NCBI RefSeq assembly: GCF_900090325.1 | Contig: NZ_FMHW01000002.1 | Span: forward strand, 1,178,001-1,242,000 | Length of the DNA stretch: 64,000 nt | Source of the DNA: Micromonospora pallida | GTDB taxonomy: Bacteria; Actinomycetota; Actinomycetes; Mycobacteriales; Micromonosporaceae | Direction: 5' to 3' | In this document: piece by piece, positions 32,901 to 41,096 of the stretch | Layout: the number at the start of each line of letters is the position of its first letter | Position numbering within the stretch: position 1 is the first letter of the stretch | Program-made: the position numbers and the translations under genes | The notes under the pieces: model-generated | Seen by the model: the letters and a program-made list of their open reading frames with translations, nothing else | What the model was told of the DNA's origin: nothing | Databases searched by the model: none

Positions 32901-33941
32901 ATGCGCGCTTGGGGCGTCACCTACGACACCGGCTTTACCAACATGGGAACCACCACCCACGAACCCTTCGACCCCGACATCGTCGCCAGGGACATGCGGA
33001 TCATCCGCGCCGACCTGCACGCCGACGCCGTCCGGATCACCGGAGGGGTCGCCGACCGTCTGGAGATCGCCGCCCGGCACGCGGCCGCCGCCGGCCTGGA
33101 GGTCTGGTACTGCCCGTTCACCAACGACCTGACCACCGACCAGTTGCTGGCGTTCCTGCTGGACGCCGCCGAGCGCGCCGAGCGGATCCGGCGGGAAGGG
33201 GCGAACGTCCGGTTCCTCACCGGCTCGGAGATCAGCATGATGACGATCGGGCTCGTGCCCGGTGACACCCTGACCGAGCGAGCGGCCGTCCTTACCGACC
33301 CGGCGCGGGTCCGCGAGGTCCTCCCGGGTGTGCAGCGAGAGACCAACGCCCTTCTGGCCCAGGCCGCCGCAGGCGCCCGCGAGCGGTTCGGCGGCCTCAT
33401 AGGGTACGCGTCGCTCCCTATGGAGGCGGTGGACTGGACACCGTTCGACTTCGTCGCGACCGACGCCGGCTACCGCGACGCCAGCAACGCCGCCGCCCTA
33501 CCCGCGAACCTCGTCGCCATGACCTCCCAGGGCAAGCCGTTCGCCATCACCGAGTTCGGCTGCGCGCCCTTCACCGGCGCCGCGGACCGGGGCAGCCGCA
33601 GCGACATCATCGGGTACGACGAGCGCACCGCGCAGGCCGTCCGGCTCACCGAGACCGTCGAGCGCGACGAACCCGAACAAGCCGCCTACCTGAGGGATCT
33701 TCTCGAGGTCTACGACGCCGGCGGCGTGGACACCGCGTTCGTCTACACCTTCGCCTCCCGGCACCTGCCCACCTCGGAGGATCCCGAGCGGGACTTCGAC
33801 CTGGGCAGCTTCGGGATCGTGAAGGTCCTCCCATCCGGCCGTACCGGGACCGCCTACCCAGGAATGCCGTGGGAGCCCAAGGCAGCCTTCTACTCCCTGG
33901 CCGAGTATGGCCGCGCCCGGGCGAGCGGGTCCGCGGTCTGA
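32901..33941 (+). CDS. TIM-barrel protein, glycoside-hydrolase-like
   Basis: 346 residues from an ATG at 32901 with a very strong AAGGAGG six bases upstream. The protein looks like a TIM barrel: an N-terminal WGVTYDTGF strand, ADAVRITGGVADRLEIAARH, LEVWYCPFTNDLT, NVRFLTGSEISMM (possible acid/base Glu), FDFVATDAGYRD, and FAITEFGCAPFTGAADRG with the TEFG motif typical of a catalytic nucleophile in clan A glycosidases. I cannot name the family with confidence. There is no signal peptide. It is the probable target of the divergent, frameshifted TetR; if that repressor is truly dead, expression may be constitutive. Confidence 0.8.
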   Translation: MRAWGVTYDTGFTNMGTTTHEPFDPDIVARDMRIIRADLHADAVRITGGVADRLEIAARHAAAAGLEVWYCPFTNDLTTDQLLAFLLDAAERAERIRREGANVRFLTGSEISMMTIGLVPGDTLTERAAVLTDPARVREVLPGVQRETNALLAQAAAGARERFGGLIGYASLPMEAVDWTPFDFVATDAGYRDASNAAALPANLVAMTSQGKPFAITEFGCAPFTGAADRGSRSDIIGYDERTAQAVRLTETVERDEPEQAAYLRDLLEVYDAGGVDTAFVYTFASRHLPTSEDPERDFDLGSFGIVKVLPSGRTGTAYPGMPWEPKAAFYSLAEYGRARASGSAV

Positions 33942-33964
33942 CGCGTCTGCGGCTGGTTCGCACC

Positions 33965-33997
33965 GAGGACACGCGGCTACCGCGACCGCGTGTCCTC
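33965..33997. terminator. Terminator hairpin
   Basis: A perfect 12-base stem (GAGGACACGCGG at 33965-33976 with its complement at 33986-33997) and a 9-base loop. It lies 24 bases after the TIM-barrel gene and 56 bases beyond the end of the convergent lacI gene. Confidence 0.75.
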
Positions 33998-34052
33998 TGG
34001 GAACTCCCAGGCGGGGTCGAGTGCCCCCATCTGGCCGTAGCGGGACCCGGGC

Positions 34053-35144
34053 TCAGCCGACGGGCCCGACTGCTCCCCTCAGGTCGCCGGCCTCGGCGCG
34101 GCTTGCCGGCAGCACCGTGGGGGCGGGCCCGGTCGAGTCGCGGACCACCAGGAGGTGGCCGATCGTCCGGCGGCGGGGACGGGTCGAGCGGGCCTTGAGC
34201 GCGAGCGACAGCGCCATCCGCCCCATGTCGGTCATCGGCAGCCGGATGGTGGTGAGGCTGGGGGCGAGGTCGGCGGCGACGGGGACGTCGTCGAACCCGA
34301 CGACCGACATCCGCTCGGGCACGGGGATGCGGTGTGCCCGCAGCGTCGACAGCACCCCGATGGCCATCGCGTCGTTGAGCGCGATGATCGCGGTGGTCTG
34401 GGGGCGGTCGCGCAGGATCTGTTCGGTGGCGACCCGGCCGCCGTCGCGGGTGAAGTCGGAGTGCACGACCGGAAGATCGTCGAGGGAGAACCCGCGCTGG
34501 CGCAGGGCGGTCGCCACGCCGGCGAGCCGGTCGGCGACGGTGGTGAGCCCGGCCGTGCCGGCGGCGACGGCGATGTGGCGGTGTCCGAGGTTCAGCAGGT
34601 GATCGGTGAGGGCGCGGCCGCCGGCCTCGTTCTCCGGCAGGACCGCGTCGACGCCGAGGGCGTGCCGGCCGATGACGGCGACCCGGCCGCCCTGGCTCTG
34701 GAACTCCGCGAGCTCCGCGCGGGCCTCGGCCTCGATCCGGGCGTCGTCGTAGCCCGATCCGGCGATCAGGATGATCCCGACCCGCTGCGCGATGAGGTGG
34801 CGCAGTTGCCGTAGCTCCGCGTCCGGGTCCCGGCCGGAGTGGCAGATCTGCACCAGCAGCCCCTCCTCGGCGGCCACCTGGATGACCCCGCCGGCGATCT
34901 CCGAGAAGTAGGGGTCGTCGACCTGGTGCACGACCAGCCCGACCGTCGAGCTCGCGCCGCCGGCGAGGGTGCGGGCGTACGGGTTGGCGACGTAGCCCAG
35001 CTCCTGGGCCATCTGCCGGACGCGTCCGGCGACCTCCTCGCTGACCCCCTCGCGTCCGGCGAGGGCGCGGGACGCCGTCGCCAGAGAGACACCCGCTCGC
35101 TCGGCCACGTCGATCAGACGCAGTCTCGGGCCTGGTCTGGGCAT
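34053..35144 (-). CDS. LacI-family transcriptional regulator of the sugar regulon
   Basis: 363 residues from ATG 35144 (AGGGAG six bases upstream). The N-terminal helix-turn-helix is complete: LRLIDVAERAGVSLATASRA and LAGREGVSEEVAGRVRQ, with the hinge-region motif NPYARTLAGG. The sensor domain is of the periplasmic-binding type: VGLVVHQVDDPYFSEIAGG, VGIILIAGSGYDD, RVAVIGRHALGVDAVLPENE, HRHIAVAAG, MSVVGFDDVPVAADLAPSLT, and a final VVRDST. LacI proteins bind about 14-base palindromes with a central CG; such boxes lie in front of the divergent ABC operon (35213-35236) and a second operon (40043-40066), which makes this the likely local repressor. The ligand is unknown. Confidence 0.93.
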   Translation of the reverse strand: MPRPGPRLRLIDVAERAGVSLATASRALAGREGVSEEVAGRVRQMAQELGYVANPYARTLAGGASSTVGLVVHQVDDPYFSEIAGGVIQVAAEEGLLVQICHSGRDPDAELRQLRHLIAQRVGIILIAGSGYDDARIEAEARAELAEFQSQGGRVAVIGRHALGVDAVLPENEAGGRALTDHLLNLGHRHIAVAAGTAGLTTVADRLAGVATALRQRGFSLDDLPVVHSDFTRDGGRVATEQILRDRPQTTAIIALNDAMAIGVLSTLRAHRIPVPERMSVVGFDDVPVAADLAPSLTTIRLPMTDMGRMALSLALKARSTRPRRRTIGHLLVVRDSTGPAPTVLPASRAEAGDLRGAVGPVG

Positions 35145-35180
35145 CGGCAACTCCCTGGAAACATCAATGTCATCTGACTC

Positions 35181-35236
35181 TTGCCAGTGGTGTAGACCAC
35201 AGCCTAGTCTACGAAAGCGCTTCCGTAAGCGCTTCC
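35181..35236 (+). promoter_or_regulatory. Promoter and tandem LacI boxes of the ABC operon
   Basis: TTGCCA (35181-35186), 18 bases, TAGTCT (35205-35210) is a good -35/-10 pair. Immediately downstream two LacI-type boxes stand back to back: GAAAGCGCTTCC (35213-35224) and GTAAGCGCTTCC (35225-35236). A repressor there would block the start of transcription. The boxes also lie within reach of the divergent lacI gene, so autoregulation is likely. Confidence 0.75.
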
Positions 35237-35260
35237 GTCCCGGCAAAGGAGCGTCTCGGG

Positions 35261-36484
35261 ATGACAACCCGATTGAAACGAATCCAGTGGTTGACAGCAC
35301 TCGGAGCGAGCCTCACCCTCGCGCTCACGGGCTGTGGTGACGGTGGTGGCGGGGGTTCCGGTGCCGACGATCCGATCGTCGTGGGGATCTCCCTGCCCCT
35401 GACCGGGGACTTCTCCGAACCGGGCAAGGGTGTCCAACGCGGCTACGAGGCCTGGGCCAAGATCACCAACGACAATGGCGGCCTCCTCGGCCGCAAGGTC
35501 GAGCTGAAGATCCTCGACGACCAGTCCAACGCGGACCGGGTGGTCGCCGACTACGAGCAGCTCATCGGCAAGGACAACGTGGACCTCGTGGTGGGCCCGT
35601 TCTCGACCCGCCTCGTGGTGCCCGCGGCCCGGGTCGCCGAGGAGTACGGCATGCTCTTCGTCGAGCCGGCGGGCGCGGCGAAGGAGGTCTTCGAGCAGGG
35701 CTTCAAGAACATGTTCTACGCCGCCCCGGCGGTGGCGAACGACCACTACAACCACCTGGCCGAGTACATCCTGGCACTGCCGCCCGACCAGCGGCCGAAG
35801 ACCGCGGCGTACGCGGCCATGGACGACCCGTTCGCGCAGGGCACGGCGTACGGGCTGAAGGAGAAGCTCGAGGCGGGCGGCGTCCGCACCGTCGTCAACG
35901 AGGTCTACCCGCCGAACACCACCGACTTCGGCAGCATCGCCGCGAAGATCGCGTCGTCCAGGGCCGATCTGGTGGTGGGCGGCTCCCAGTACCAGGACGG
36001 CGTGAACCTGATCGTCGCCCTCCAGCAGCTCCGGTACCAGCCGAAGCTGGCCGCCTTCTCCACCGCCCCGACGAACCCCGAGTTCGCCGCGGCGATCGGC
36101 AACAAGACCGAGGGGATCCTCTCGCCGACCGGGTACACGCAGGACGCGCCGTACCCGAGCAACAAGGAGTTCGTCGAGAAGTACACCGCGCAGTTCGGCT
36201 CGCCGCCGGAGGAGGACGAGGCCAACGCGTACACGACCGGGCAGGTCGTCGCGGCGGCGGTCACCGCGGCGGGCTGCGCCGAGCAGGGCGACTGCCAGAA
36301 GAAGCTGGTCGAGTGGGTCCGCGGCAACACCGTGGAGACGGTGGTCGGCCCGCTCTCCTGGGACGAGACGGGCAAGCCCAAGGGCGCCCACATGATCCAG
36401 CAGTGGGTGGGCGGCAAGATCCAGATCGTGCTGCCGGCCGACGCCCGGGAGACCGACCTCGTCTACCCGAAGCCGGCCTGGTAG
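35261..36484 (+). CDS. ABC transporter substrate-binding lipoprotein (Liv/amide type)
   Basis: 407 residues, ATG 35261 with AAAGGAG upstream. Lipobox LALTGC (modified Cys at residue 25), then a Gly-rich linker. The mature protein is a type I periplasmic binding protein of the Leu/Ile/Val family: IVVGISLPLTGDFSEPGKGV, ITNDNGGLLGRKVELKILDD, QLIGKDNVDLVVGPF, MLFVEPAGAAKEVF, TTDFGSIAAKIASSRADLV, and LVEWVRGNTVETVVGPLSWD. This family brings branched amino acids, amides, urea, aromatic acids and sometimes sugars to LivHMGF-type transporters. It is the first gene of a five-gene operon under LacI boxes shared with sugar-oxidising genes, so a carbohydrate-derived ligand is plausible. Confidence 0.92.
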   Translation: MTTRLKRIQWLTALGASLTLALTGCGDGGGGGSGADDPIVVGISLPLTGDFSEPGKGVQRGYEAWAKITNDNGGLLGRKVELKILDDQSNADRVVADYEQLIGKDNVDLVVGPFSTRLVVPAARVAEEYGMLFVEPAGAAKEVFEQGFKNMFYAAPAVANDHYNHLAEYILALPPDQRPKTAAYAAMDDPFAQGTAYGLKEKLEAGGVRTVVNEVYPPNTTDFGSIAAKIASSRADLVVGGSQYQDGVNLIVALQQLRYQPKLAAFSTAPTNPEFAAAIGNKTEGILSPTGYTQDAPYPSNKEFVEKYTAQFGSPPEEDEANAYTTGQVVAAAVTAAGCAEQGDCQKKLVEWVRGNTVETVVGPLSWDETGKPKGAHMIQQWVGGKIQIVLPADARETDLVYPKPAW

Positions 36485-36494
36485 GAGACGACAC

Positions 36495-37382
36495 ATGCCC
36501 TCCGGTGCCCTGCTCTTCCAGAGCATCATCCTGGGTCTGCTGCTGGGAGGGCTCTACGCCCTCCTGGCAGCGGGGCTCACCCTCTACTTCGGAATCATGC
36601 GGGTCGTGATGATCGCCCACTCGGCGTTCCTCATCCTCGCCGCGTACCTCGCCTGGTGGTCCCACACTCGGCTGGGGATCGACCCGCTGCTGTCGATGAT
36701 CGTGACCGTGCCGCTCTTCTTCGCCTGCGGCGTCCTGTTGCAGCGGCTGCTCCTGGCCCGGCTGCGCCCGGCCACGCTGACCATGATGTCGGTGCTGCTG
36801 ACCTTCTCGATCGCGGTCGTCGTCGAGGGCCTGCTCGGCTACCTGTTCACCGGCACCCAGCGGCGGATCCAGCTCGACTACAGCTCGGCGAGCTTCGGGA
36901 TCTTCGGTGCCCGGGTCGCGGTGGTCAAGCTGATCGCGTTCGGTCTCGCCGCCGTTGCCCTGCTCACCCTCTATCTGCTGATGAAGAAGACCACCTTCGG
37001 CTGGGCCCTGCGGGCGACCATCCAGCACCGCGACGCGGCGCGGCTGGTGGGCATCGAGACCGAGCGGGTGGCCGGGTACGGCTTCGGCCTCGGCCTCGCC
37101 ACCGCGGCCGTCGGCGGTACGGCCCTGGCCCTCGACACCACCATCTACCCGTCGCTGCACTGGCACTGGATCGGCCCGCTGATGGCCATCATCGTGGTGG
37201 GCGGGCTGGGCAGCGTGCCTGGTGCCGCGATGGCCGCGATGGTGCTCGGCATGCTGCAGAGCCTGTTGCAGATCCCGCTCGGCACGACCTGGGCGCAGAC
37301 CATCTTCTACCTGGCCCTGTTCGCGACGCTGGCATTCCGGCCACAAGGTTTCTTCGGAGGTCGACTTGCGCAGCGCTTCTGA
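36495..37382 (+). CDS. Branched-chain-type ABC permease (LivH-like)
   Basis: 295 residues and about eight membrane segments. ATG 36495 is preceded by AGGAG, part of which overlaps the stop codon of the binding-protein gene. Typical LivH segments: LLGGLYALLAAGLTLYFGIM near the N-terminus, MVSVLLTF-like MMSVLLTFSIAVVVEGLLG, the cytoplasmic coupling loop GWALRATIQHRDAARLVGIE, and IVVGGLGSVPGAAMAAMVLG. It forms the transport channel with the LivM-like gene. The end overlaps the start of the next gene by 17 bases. Confidence 0.92.
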   Translation: MPSGALLFQSIILGLLLGGLYALLAAGLTLYFGIMRVVMIAHSAFLILAAYLAWWSHTRLGIDPLLSMIVTVPLFFACGVLLQRLLLARLRPATLTMMSVLLTFSIAVVVEGLLGYLFTGTQRRIQLDYSSASFGIFGARVAVVKLIAFGLAAVALLTLYLLMKKTTFGWALRATIQHRDAARLVGIETERVAGYGFGLGLATAAVGGTALALDTTIYPSLHWHWIGPLMAIIVVGGLGSVPGAAMAAMVLGMLQSLLQIPLGTTWAQTIFYLALFATLAFRPQGFFGGRLAQRF

Positions 37383-38520
37383 TCCGACGACGGTGGACGT
37401 CCCGCCGGCCGGGGCGGTGACGACGCGGCGCAGTCTCGACCGGTTCCTCCAGGTGGCAGCGATCGTGCTGCTCGCCGCAGCGGTGCTGGCCTTCCCGTCC
37501 CTGGCACCCAACCCGTACATCCTCTCGGCGGGCGTCGTGGTGCTCAACTACGCGGTGCTCTCGACGTCGTGGAATTTCGTCGGCGGGTTCACCGGCTACA
37601 TCTCGCTCGGCCACGGCGCCCTCGCCGGGCTCGGCGGCTACGGGACCGCCCTGCTGGTCACGAAGGCCGGCCTGCCGAGCTTCGTGGCCCTCGTGGTGGC
37701 GGCCCTGCTGGTGGCGGCCCTCGCCGTACCGATCGGCTTCGCCGCGCTGCGGGTCCGTGGCGCGTCGTTCGTCATCGTCTCGATCGCGTTGGTGCTGATC
37801 ATGCTGCTGGTCTTCCAGAGCTGGGCGTCGCTCACCGGCGGATCACGCGGTCTGGTCGTGCCGCGCCCGTTCCCGGACCTGCTCCGTCCGGAGCACCACC
37901 GGGTGTTCTACTACCTCTTCACCGGCCTGCTCGCGCTGGCCCTGCTGGCCTGGTGGGTCATCGACCGCTCCCGGTTCGGCCTCGGGCTGAAGGCCGTCCG
38001 GGAGGACGAGGACAAGGCGGAGGCGCTGGGCACCCCGACCTTCGCGTACAAGCTGGTGGTGTTCGTGGTCTCGGCGGGGTTCACCGCCCTGGGCGGCGGG
38101 CTCTACGCGCTCTGGTTCGGCGACCTCGACCCGGTGTTCCAGTTCTCCATCCTCACCGGCTCGTACCTGGTGCTGATGGCGCTGCTCGGCGGTGTCCGGA
38201 ACCTGTTCGGCCCGCTGATCGGCGCGCTGGTGGTCGGCATCGGGCTGGAGTACTTCAAGGTGGAGTTCGGCGACACACAGTTGCACCTGGTCGCGACGGG
38301 CCTGCTGCTCGCGCTGGTCGTGCTCTTCATGCCCGACGGCGTGCTGCCGGCGCTCGGTTCCCTGCTCGGCCGGATGCGGCCGGCGCAGAACTCGATCCGC
38401 GAGGTCACGGCCGCCCAGTTGCGCGAGCAGCGTGTCGCGGCCGCCGGCGCGCCGGCCGCGCGGGAACCCGTGGACGCCGCCGCCGGTGCGCGGTCCCAGT
38501 CGACGGAGGAGCGGGCATGA
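37366..38520 (+). CDS. Branched-chain-type ABC permease (LivM-like)
   Basis: 384 residues. I chose TTG 37366 because GGAGG is five bases upstream; GTG 37393 is a later alternative. About nine to ten membrane segments, with the LivM hallmarks SWNFVGGFTGYISLGHGAL, LRVRGASFVIVSIALVLIM, the coupling loop GLGLKAVREDEDKAEALG and LGGVRNLFGPLIGALVVG. The C-terminal 45 residues after GRMRPAQNS are an Ala/Arg/Glu-rich cytoplasmic tail. Stop and next start overlap (ATGA). Confidence 0.92.
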   Translation: MRSASDPTTVDVPPAGAVTTRRSLDRFLQVAAIVLLAAAVLAFPSLAPNPYILSAGVVVLNYAVLSTSWNFVGGFTGYISLGHGALAGLGGYGTALLVTKAGLPSFVALVVAALLVAALAVPIGFAALRVRGASFVIVSIALVLIMLLVFQSWASLTGGSRGLVVPRPFPDLLRPEHHRVFYYLFTGLLALALLAWWVIDRSRFGLGLKAVREDEDKAEALGTPTFAYKLVVFVVSAGFTALGGGLYALWFGDLDPVFQFSILTGSYLVLMALLGGVRNLFGPLIGALVVGIGLEYFKVEFGDTQLHLVATGLLLALVVLFMPDGVLPALGSLLGRMRPAQNSIREVTAAQLREQRVAAAGAPAAREPVDAAAGARSQSTEERA

Positions 38521-39257
38521 GCGAGGCACGGGGTCTGGCCATCGCCGGGCTCACCAAGGCGTTCGGTGGCGTGGTGGCGCTCGACGGTGCGACCGTCGAG
38601 TTCCAGCACGGCAAGGTCAACGCGCTGATCGGGCCCAACGGGTCGGGCAAGACCACCTTCTTCAACTGCATCACCGGGATGATCCGACCGGACGGCGGGC
38701 AGGTCACCTACCGCGGGCGGGACATCACCGGCGCGGCCCCGCACCGCATCGTCCACGCCGGTGTCGGCCGTACGTTCCAGCTGTGCCGCGTCTTTCCCCG
38801 GATGACGGCGTTGGACAACGTCCTCGCGGCCGTGCGTCCGACCGGCCTGACCGGCCTGCTGCGTGGCGCCCGCGCCCGCGCGGAGGTCGACCGTGCCCGG
38901 GGGTGGCTCACCCGCCTCGGCATCGAGCACCTGGCCGACGTGGAGGCGCGCAACATGTCCTGGGGCCAGCAGAAGCTGCTGGAACTCGCCGGTGTGCTGA
39001 TGAGCGACCCGGAAACCGTCCTGCTCGACGAGCCGGCCGGCGGCGTCAACCCGGCCCTGCTGGACCGGATCGGCACCCTGGTCCGCGAACTCAACGCCGA
39101 GGGGCGGACGTTCGTGGTCGTGGAGCACAACATGGACCTGGTGATGAGCGTCAGCGACCACATCGTGGTGTTCGACCGGGGCCGCCCGATCGCTGAGGGT
39201 CCGCCGTCGCTCATCCGCTCCGACGAACGCGTCCTGGGGGCCTACCTTGGCGTCTGA
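38517..39257 (+). CDS. ABC transporter ATPase (LivG-like)
   Basis: 246 residues. Walker A GPNGSGKT, Q-loop region GVGRTFQLCRVFPRMTALDN, Walker B TVLLDEPAGG and the His switch VVEHNMDLVMSV are all standard for LivG. The ABC signature reads NMSWGQQKLLELAG instead of LSGGQ, with Trp replacing the first Gly; GQQ is kept. The change may be tolerated, since LivG-type proteins vary here, but it is worth noting. ATG 38517 overlaps the permease stop. Confidence 0.93.
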   Translation: MSEARGLAIAGLTKAFGGVVALDGATVEFQHGKVNALIGPNGSGKTTFFNCITGMIRPDGGQVTYRGRDITGAAPHRIVHAGVGRTFQLCRVFPRMTALDNVLAAVRPTGLTGLLRGARARAEVDRARGWLTRLGIEHLADVEARNMSWGQQKLLELAGVLMSDPETVLLDEPAGGVNPALLDRIGTLVRELNAEGRTFVVVEHNMDLVMSVSDHIVVFDRGRPIAEGPPSLIRSDERVLGAYLGV

Positions 39258-39996
39258 AATCGAACTCGTCGACATCCAGGCCGGCTACGGGCGCGCCGCG
39301 CCGGTGCTGCGCGGCCTGACCGTCTCGGTGCCAGCGGGCCAGATCGTCTGCCTGGTCGGCCCGAACGGCGCCGGGAAGTCCACCGTCCTGAAGGTCGCCA
39401 GCGGCCTGCTCAAGCCCCGCTCCGGAAAGATCCTCGTCGGCGGCGTGGACGTGACCGGCCAGGGGCCGCAGCGGATGCTCGCCTCCGGCGTCGCGCACGT
39501 CCTGCAGGGGCACAGCGTCTTCCGCGAGATGACCGTGGCGGAGAACGTCCTGCTGGGCGGCTACACGTTGAAGGACAAGGCATTGATCGCCAAACGTACG
39601 GCCTTCGTCAAGGAGGTATTCCCGGTCGTCGCGCAACGCTGGAACTCGCTGGCCGGATTGCTGTCCGGCGGGCAGCAGAAGCAGGTGGAGTTCGCCCGGT
39701 CGCTCATGGTCAACCCCAAGGTCGTGCTCCTCGACGAGCCGTCCATGGGCCTGGACCCGAGGGCGACGACCACCGTGTTCGAACAGGTCGTGCGAATGCG
39801 CGACGCTGGTACGGCGGTGCTGCTCGTGGAGCAGAACGCCCGGCGGGCGTTGGAGACAGCCGACCTCGGTTGCGTGCTCGACCTCGGGCACGTGCACATC
39901 TCCGGGCCGGCTTCGCAACTGTTGGCCGACCCGCAGCTCGGCGAGCTGTACCTCGGCGGACGGCCCGCCGAGCCGACGGCACCGCCGAAGCGGTAA
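39247..39996 (+). CDS. ABC transporter ATPase (LivF-like)
   Basis: 249 residues. TTG 39247 overlaps the end of the LivG-like gene by 11 bases. Walker A GPNGAGKS, Q-loop VAHVLQGHSVFREMTVAENV, intact signature LLSGGQQKQVEFARSLM, Walker B KVVLLDEPSMGLDP and switch LLVEQNARRALETAD identify LivF. It should pair with the LivG-like subunit on the cytoplasmic face. It is the last gene of the operon; a second LacI-type operator follows within 50 bases. Confidence 0.93.
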   Translation: MASEIELVDIQAGYGRAAPVLRGLTVSVPAGQIVCLVGPNGAGKSTVLKVASGLLKPRSGKILVGGVDVTGQGPQRMLASGVAHVLQGHSVFREMTVAENVLLGGYTLKDKALIAKRTAFVKEVFPVVAQRWNSLAGLLSGGQQKQVEFARSLMVNPKVVLLDEPSMGLDPRATTTVFEQVVRMRDAGTAVLLVEQNARRALETADLGCVLDLGHVHISGPASQLLADPQLGELYLGGRPAEPTAPPKR

Positions 39997-40032
39997 CAGA
40001 CTCCGACGTGACAGCGGCACACATGGGTTGGA

Positions 40033-40076
40033 GCGTGCGTACGTAAGCGCTTCCGAAAGCGGTTACGTACGCACGC
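40033..40076 (+). promoter_or_regulatory. Compound LacI operator of the second operon
   Basis: Two LacI boxes back to back, GTAAGCGCTTCC (40043-40054) and GAAAGCGGTTAC (40055-40066), sit inside a larger inverted repeat with 14-base perfect arms (40033-40046 and 40063-40076). The first box is identical to the second box at 35225-35236. It lies 26 bases upstream of the LamG gene start. I could not assign -35/-10 boxes with confidence. Confidence 0.75.
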
Positions 40077-40102
40077 CAGAGCTGAAACAGAGGTGTATCG
40101 CG

Positions 40103-41059
40103 ATGATCAGAACAAGACGGTTCGCCGTCGCCACGGCCGCCGTACTGGCGACCGGTGTGCTGGCGGGTGTCGGGGCGCCCCCGGCCCAGGCGGACCGGAG
40201 CAACCCGCGCGACGTCCATCCCCACCTGCGATCGAGCCTGGTCGCCTTCTACGACTTCGACCACCCCGTGGAGGGTGACGCGGCGCTCGAGCGGGACCTG
40301 GGCCGCTCCGGCACCGAGATCGAACTCGTCAACGGCGGCGCCGACATGCGCGTGGCCGAGCACGCCTACCCGGGCAGCGGCAACGCGTTGCAGACCCGAC
40401 AGGTGAACCCCGCCCAGGCCGGCAACGACGACTGGAAGGCAGGCACCTGGTCGGCCAGCGGCGTACGCACCCTGCGCCCCTTCGCCGGCACCCAGGGCAC
40501 CACCGTGATGGGCTGGTTCAAGATGGAGATGGACGCCCCGGCGCCCAACTCCACCACCGTCAACCCGGCCGACCGGTTCAACGCGATCGGGCTGGCCGGT
40601 GTGCTGACCGGCGACTCGGACGGCCACGGCGTCCGGGCGCTGCTGGAGCTCATCGACGTCAACGGCGAACTGCGGCTGGTCGCGCTCGGCCGGCGCCTCG
40701 ACGGCGGCAACTCGCAGACCTTCGCGGCGAGCGAGGACTGGCGGACGCTGCTGCCGAAGGGGGAGTGGGTCCACCTCGCGGCCACCTTCGACTTCAACAC
40801 CGGCGCGCTGGCGCTCTACCGCAACGGCCTGCCGGTGGACGGCTTCTACACCCGCACCGACGACCCGTGGCTCGTGTCCGGCCCGGGCCCGCACGTCACC
40901 ACCGCCTCGGATCCGCGAGGCATCAAGATCGGCGGGAGCTTCCCGCAGGACACGCTGGAGCGGAATCCGTGCGACTGCCGCATGGACGCCCTGATGTTCC
41001 TCGACACCGTCGTCTCGGCGTCCGACGTCGAGAAGCAGTACCGGTACCAGGCTCGCTGA
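40103..41059 (+). CDS. Secreted LamG-domain protein
   Basis: 318 residues from ATG 40103 (AGAGGTG about eight bases upstream). Signal peptide with Arg start and AVATAAVLATGVLAG core, cleavage near APPAQA-D. The mature protein is a single concanavalin/LamG-like domain: SSLVAFYDFDHPVEGD, TTVMGWFKMEMDAPAP, GEWVHLAATFDFNTGALALY, RNGLPVDGF and a final RMDALMFLDTVVSASDVEKQ. These domains bind carbohydrates outside the cell. Being first in the LacI-controlled second operon, before a secreted sugar dehydrogenase, it may capture or present the substrate polymer. Confidence 0.85.
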   Translation: MIRTRRFAVATAAVLATGVLAGVGAPPAQADRSNPRDVHPHLRSSLVAFYDFDHPVEGDAALERDLGRSGTEIELVNGGADMRVAEHAYPGSGNALQTRQVNPAQAGNDDWKAGTWSASGVRTLRPFAGTQGTTVMGWFKMEMDAPAPNSTTVNPADRFNAIGLAGVLTGDSDGHGVRALLELIDVNGELRLVALGRRLDGGNSQTFAASEDWRTLLPKGEWVHLAATFDFNTGALALYRNGLPVDGFYTRTDDPWLVSGPGPHVTTASDPRGIKIGGSFPQDTLERNPCDCRMDALMFLDTVVSASDVEKQYRYQAR

Positions 41060-41096
41060 CCACCCTCCGCACCGCCCCACCGGGAAGGAGACCCGC

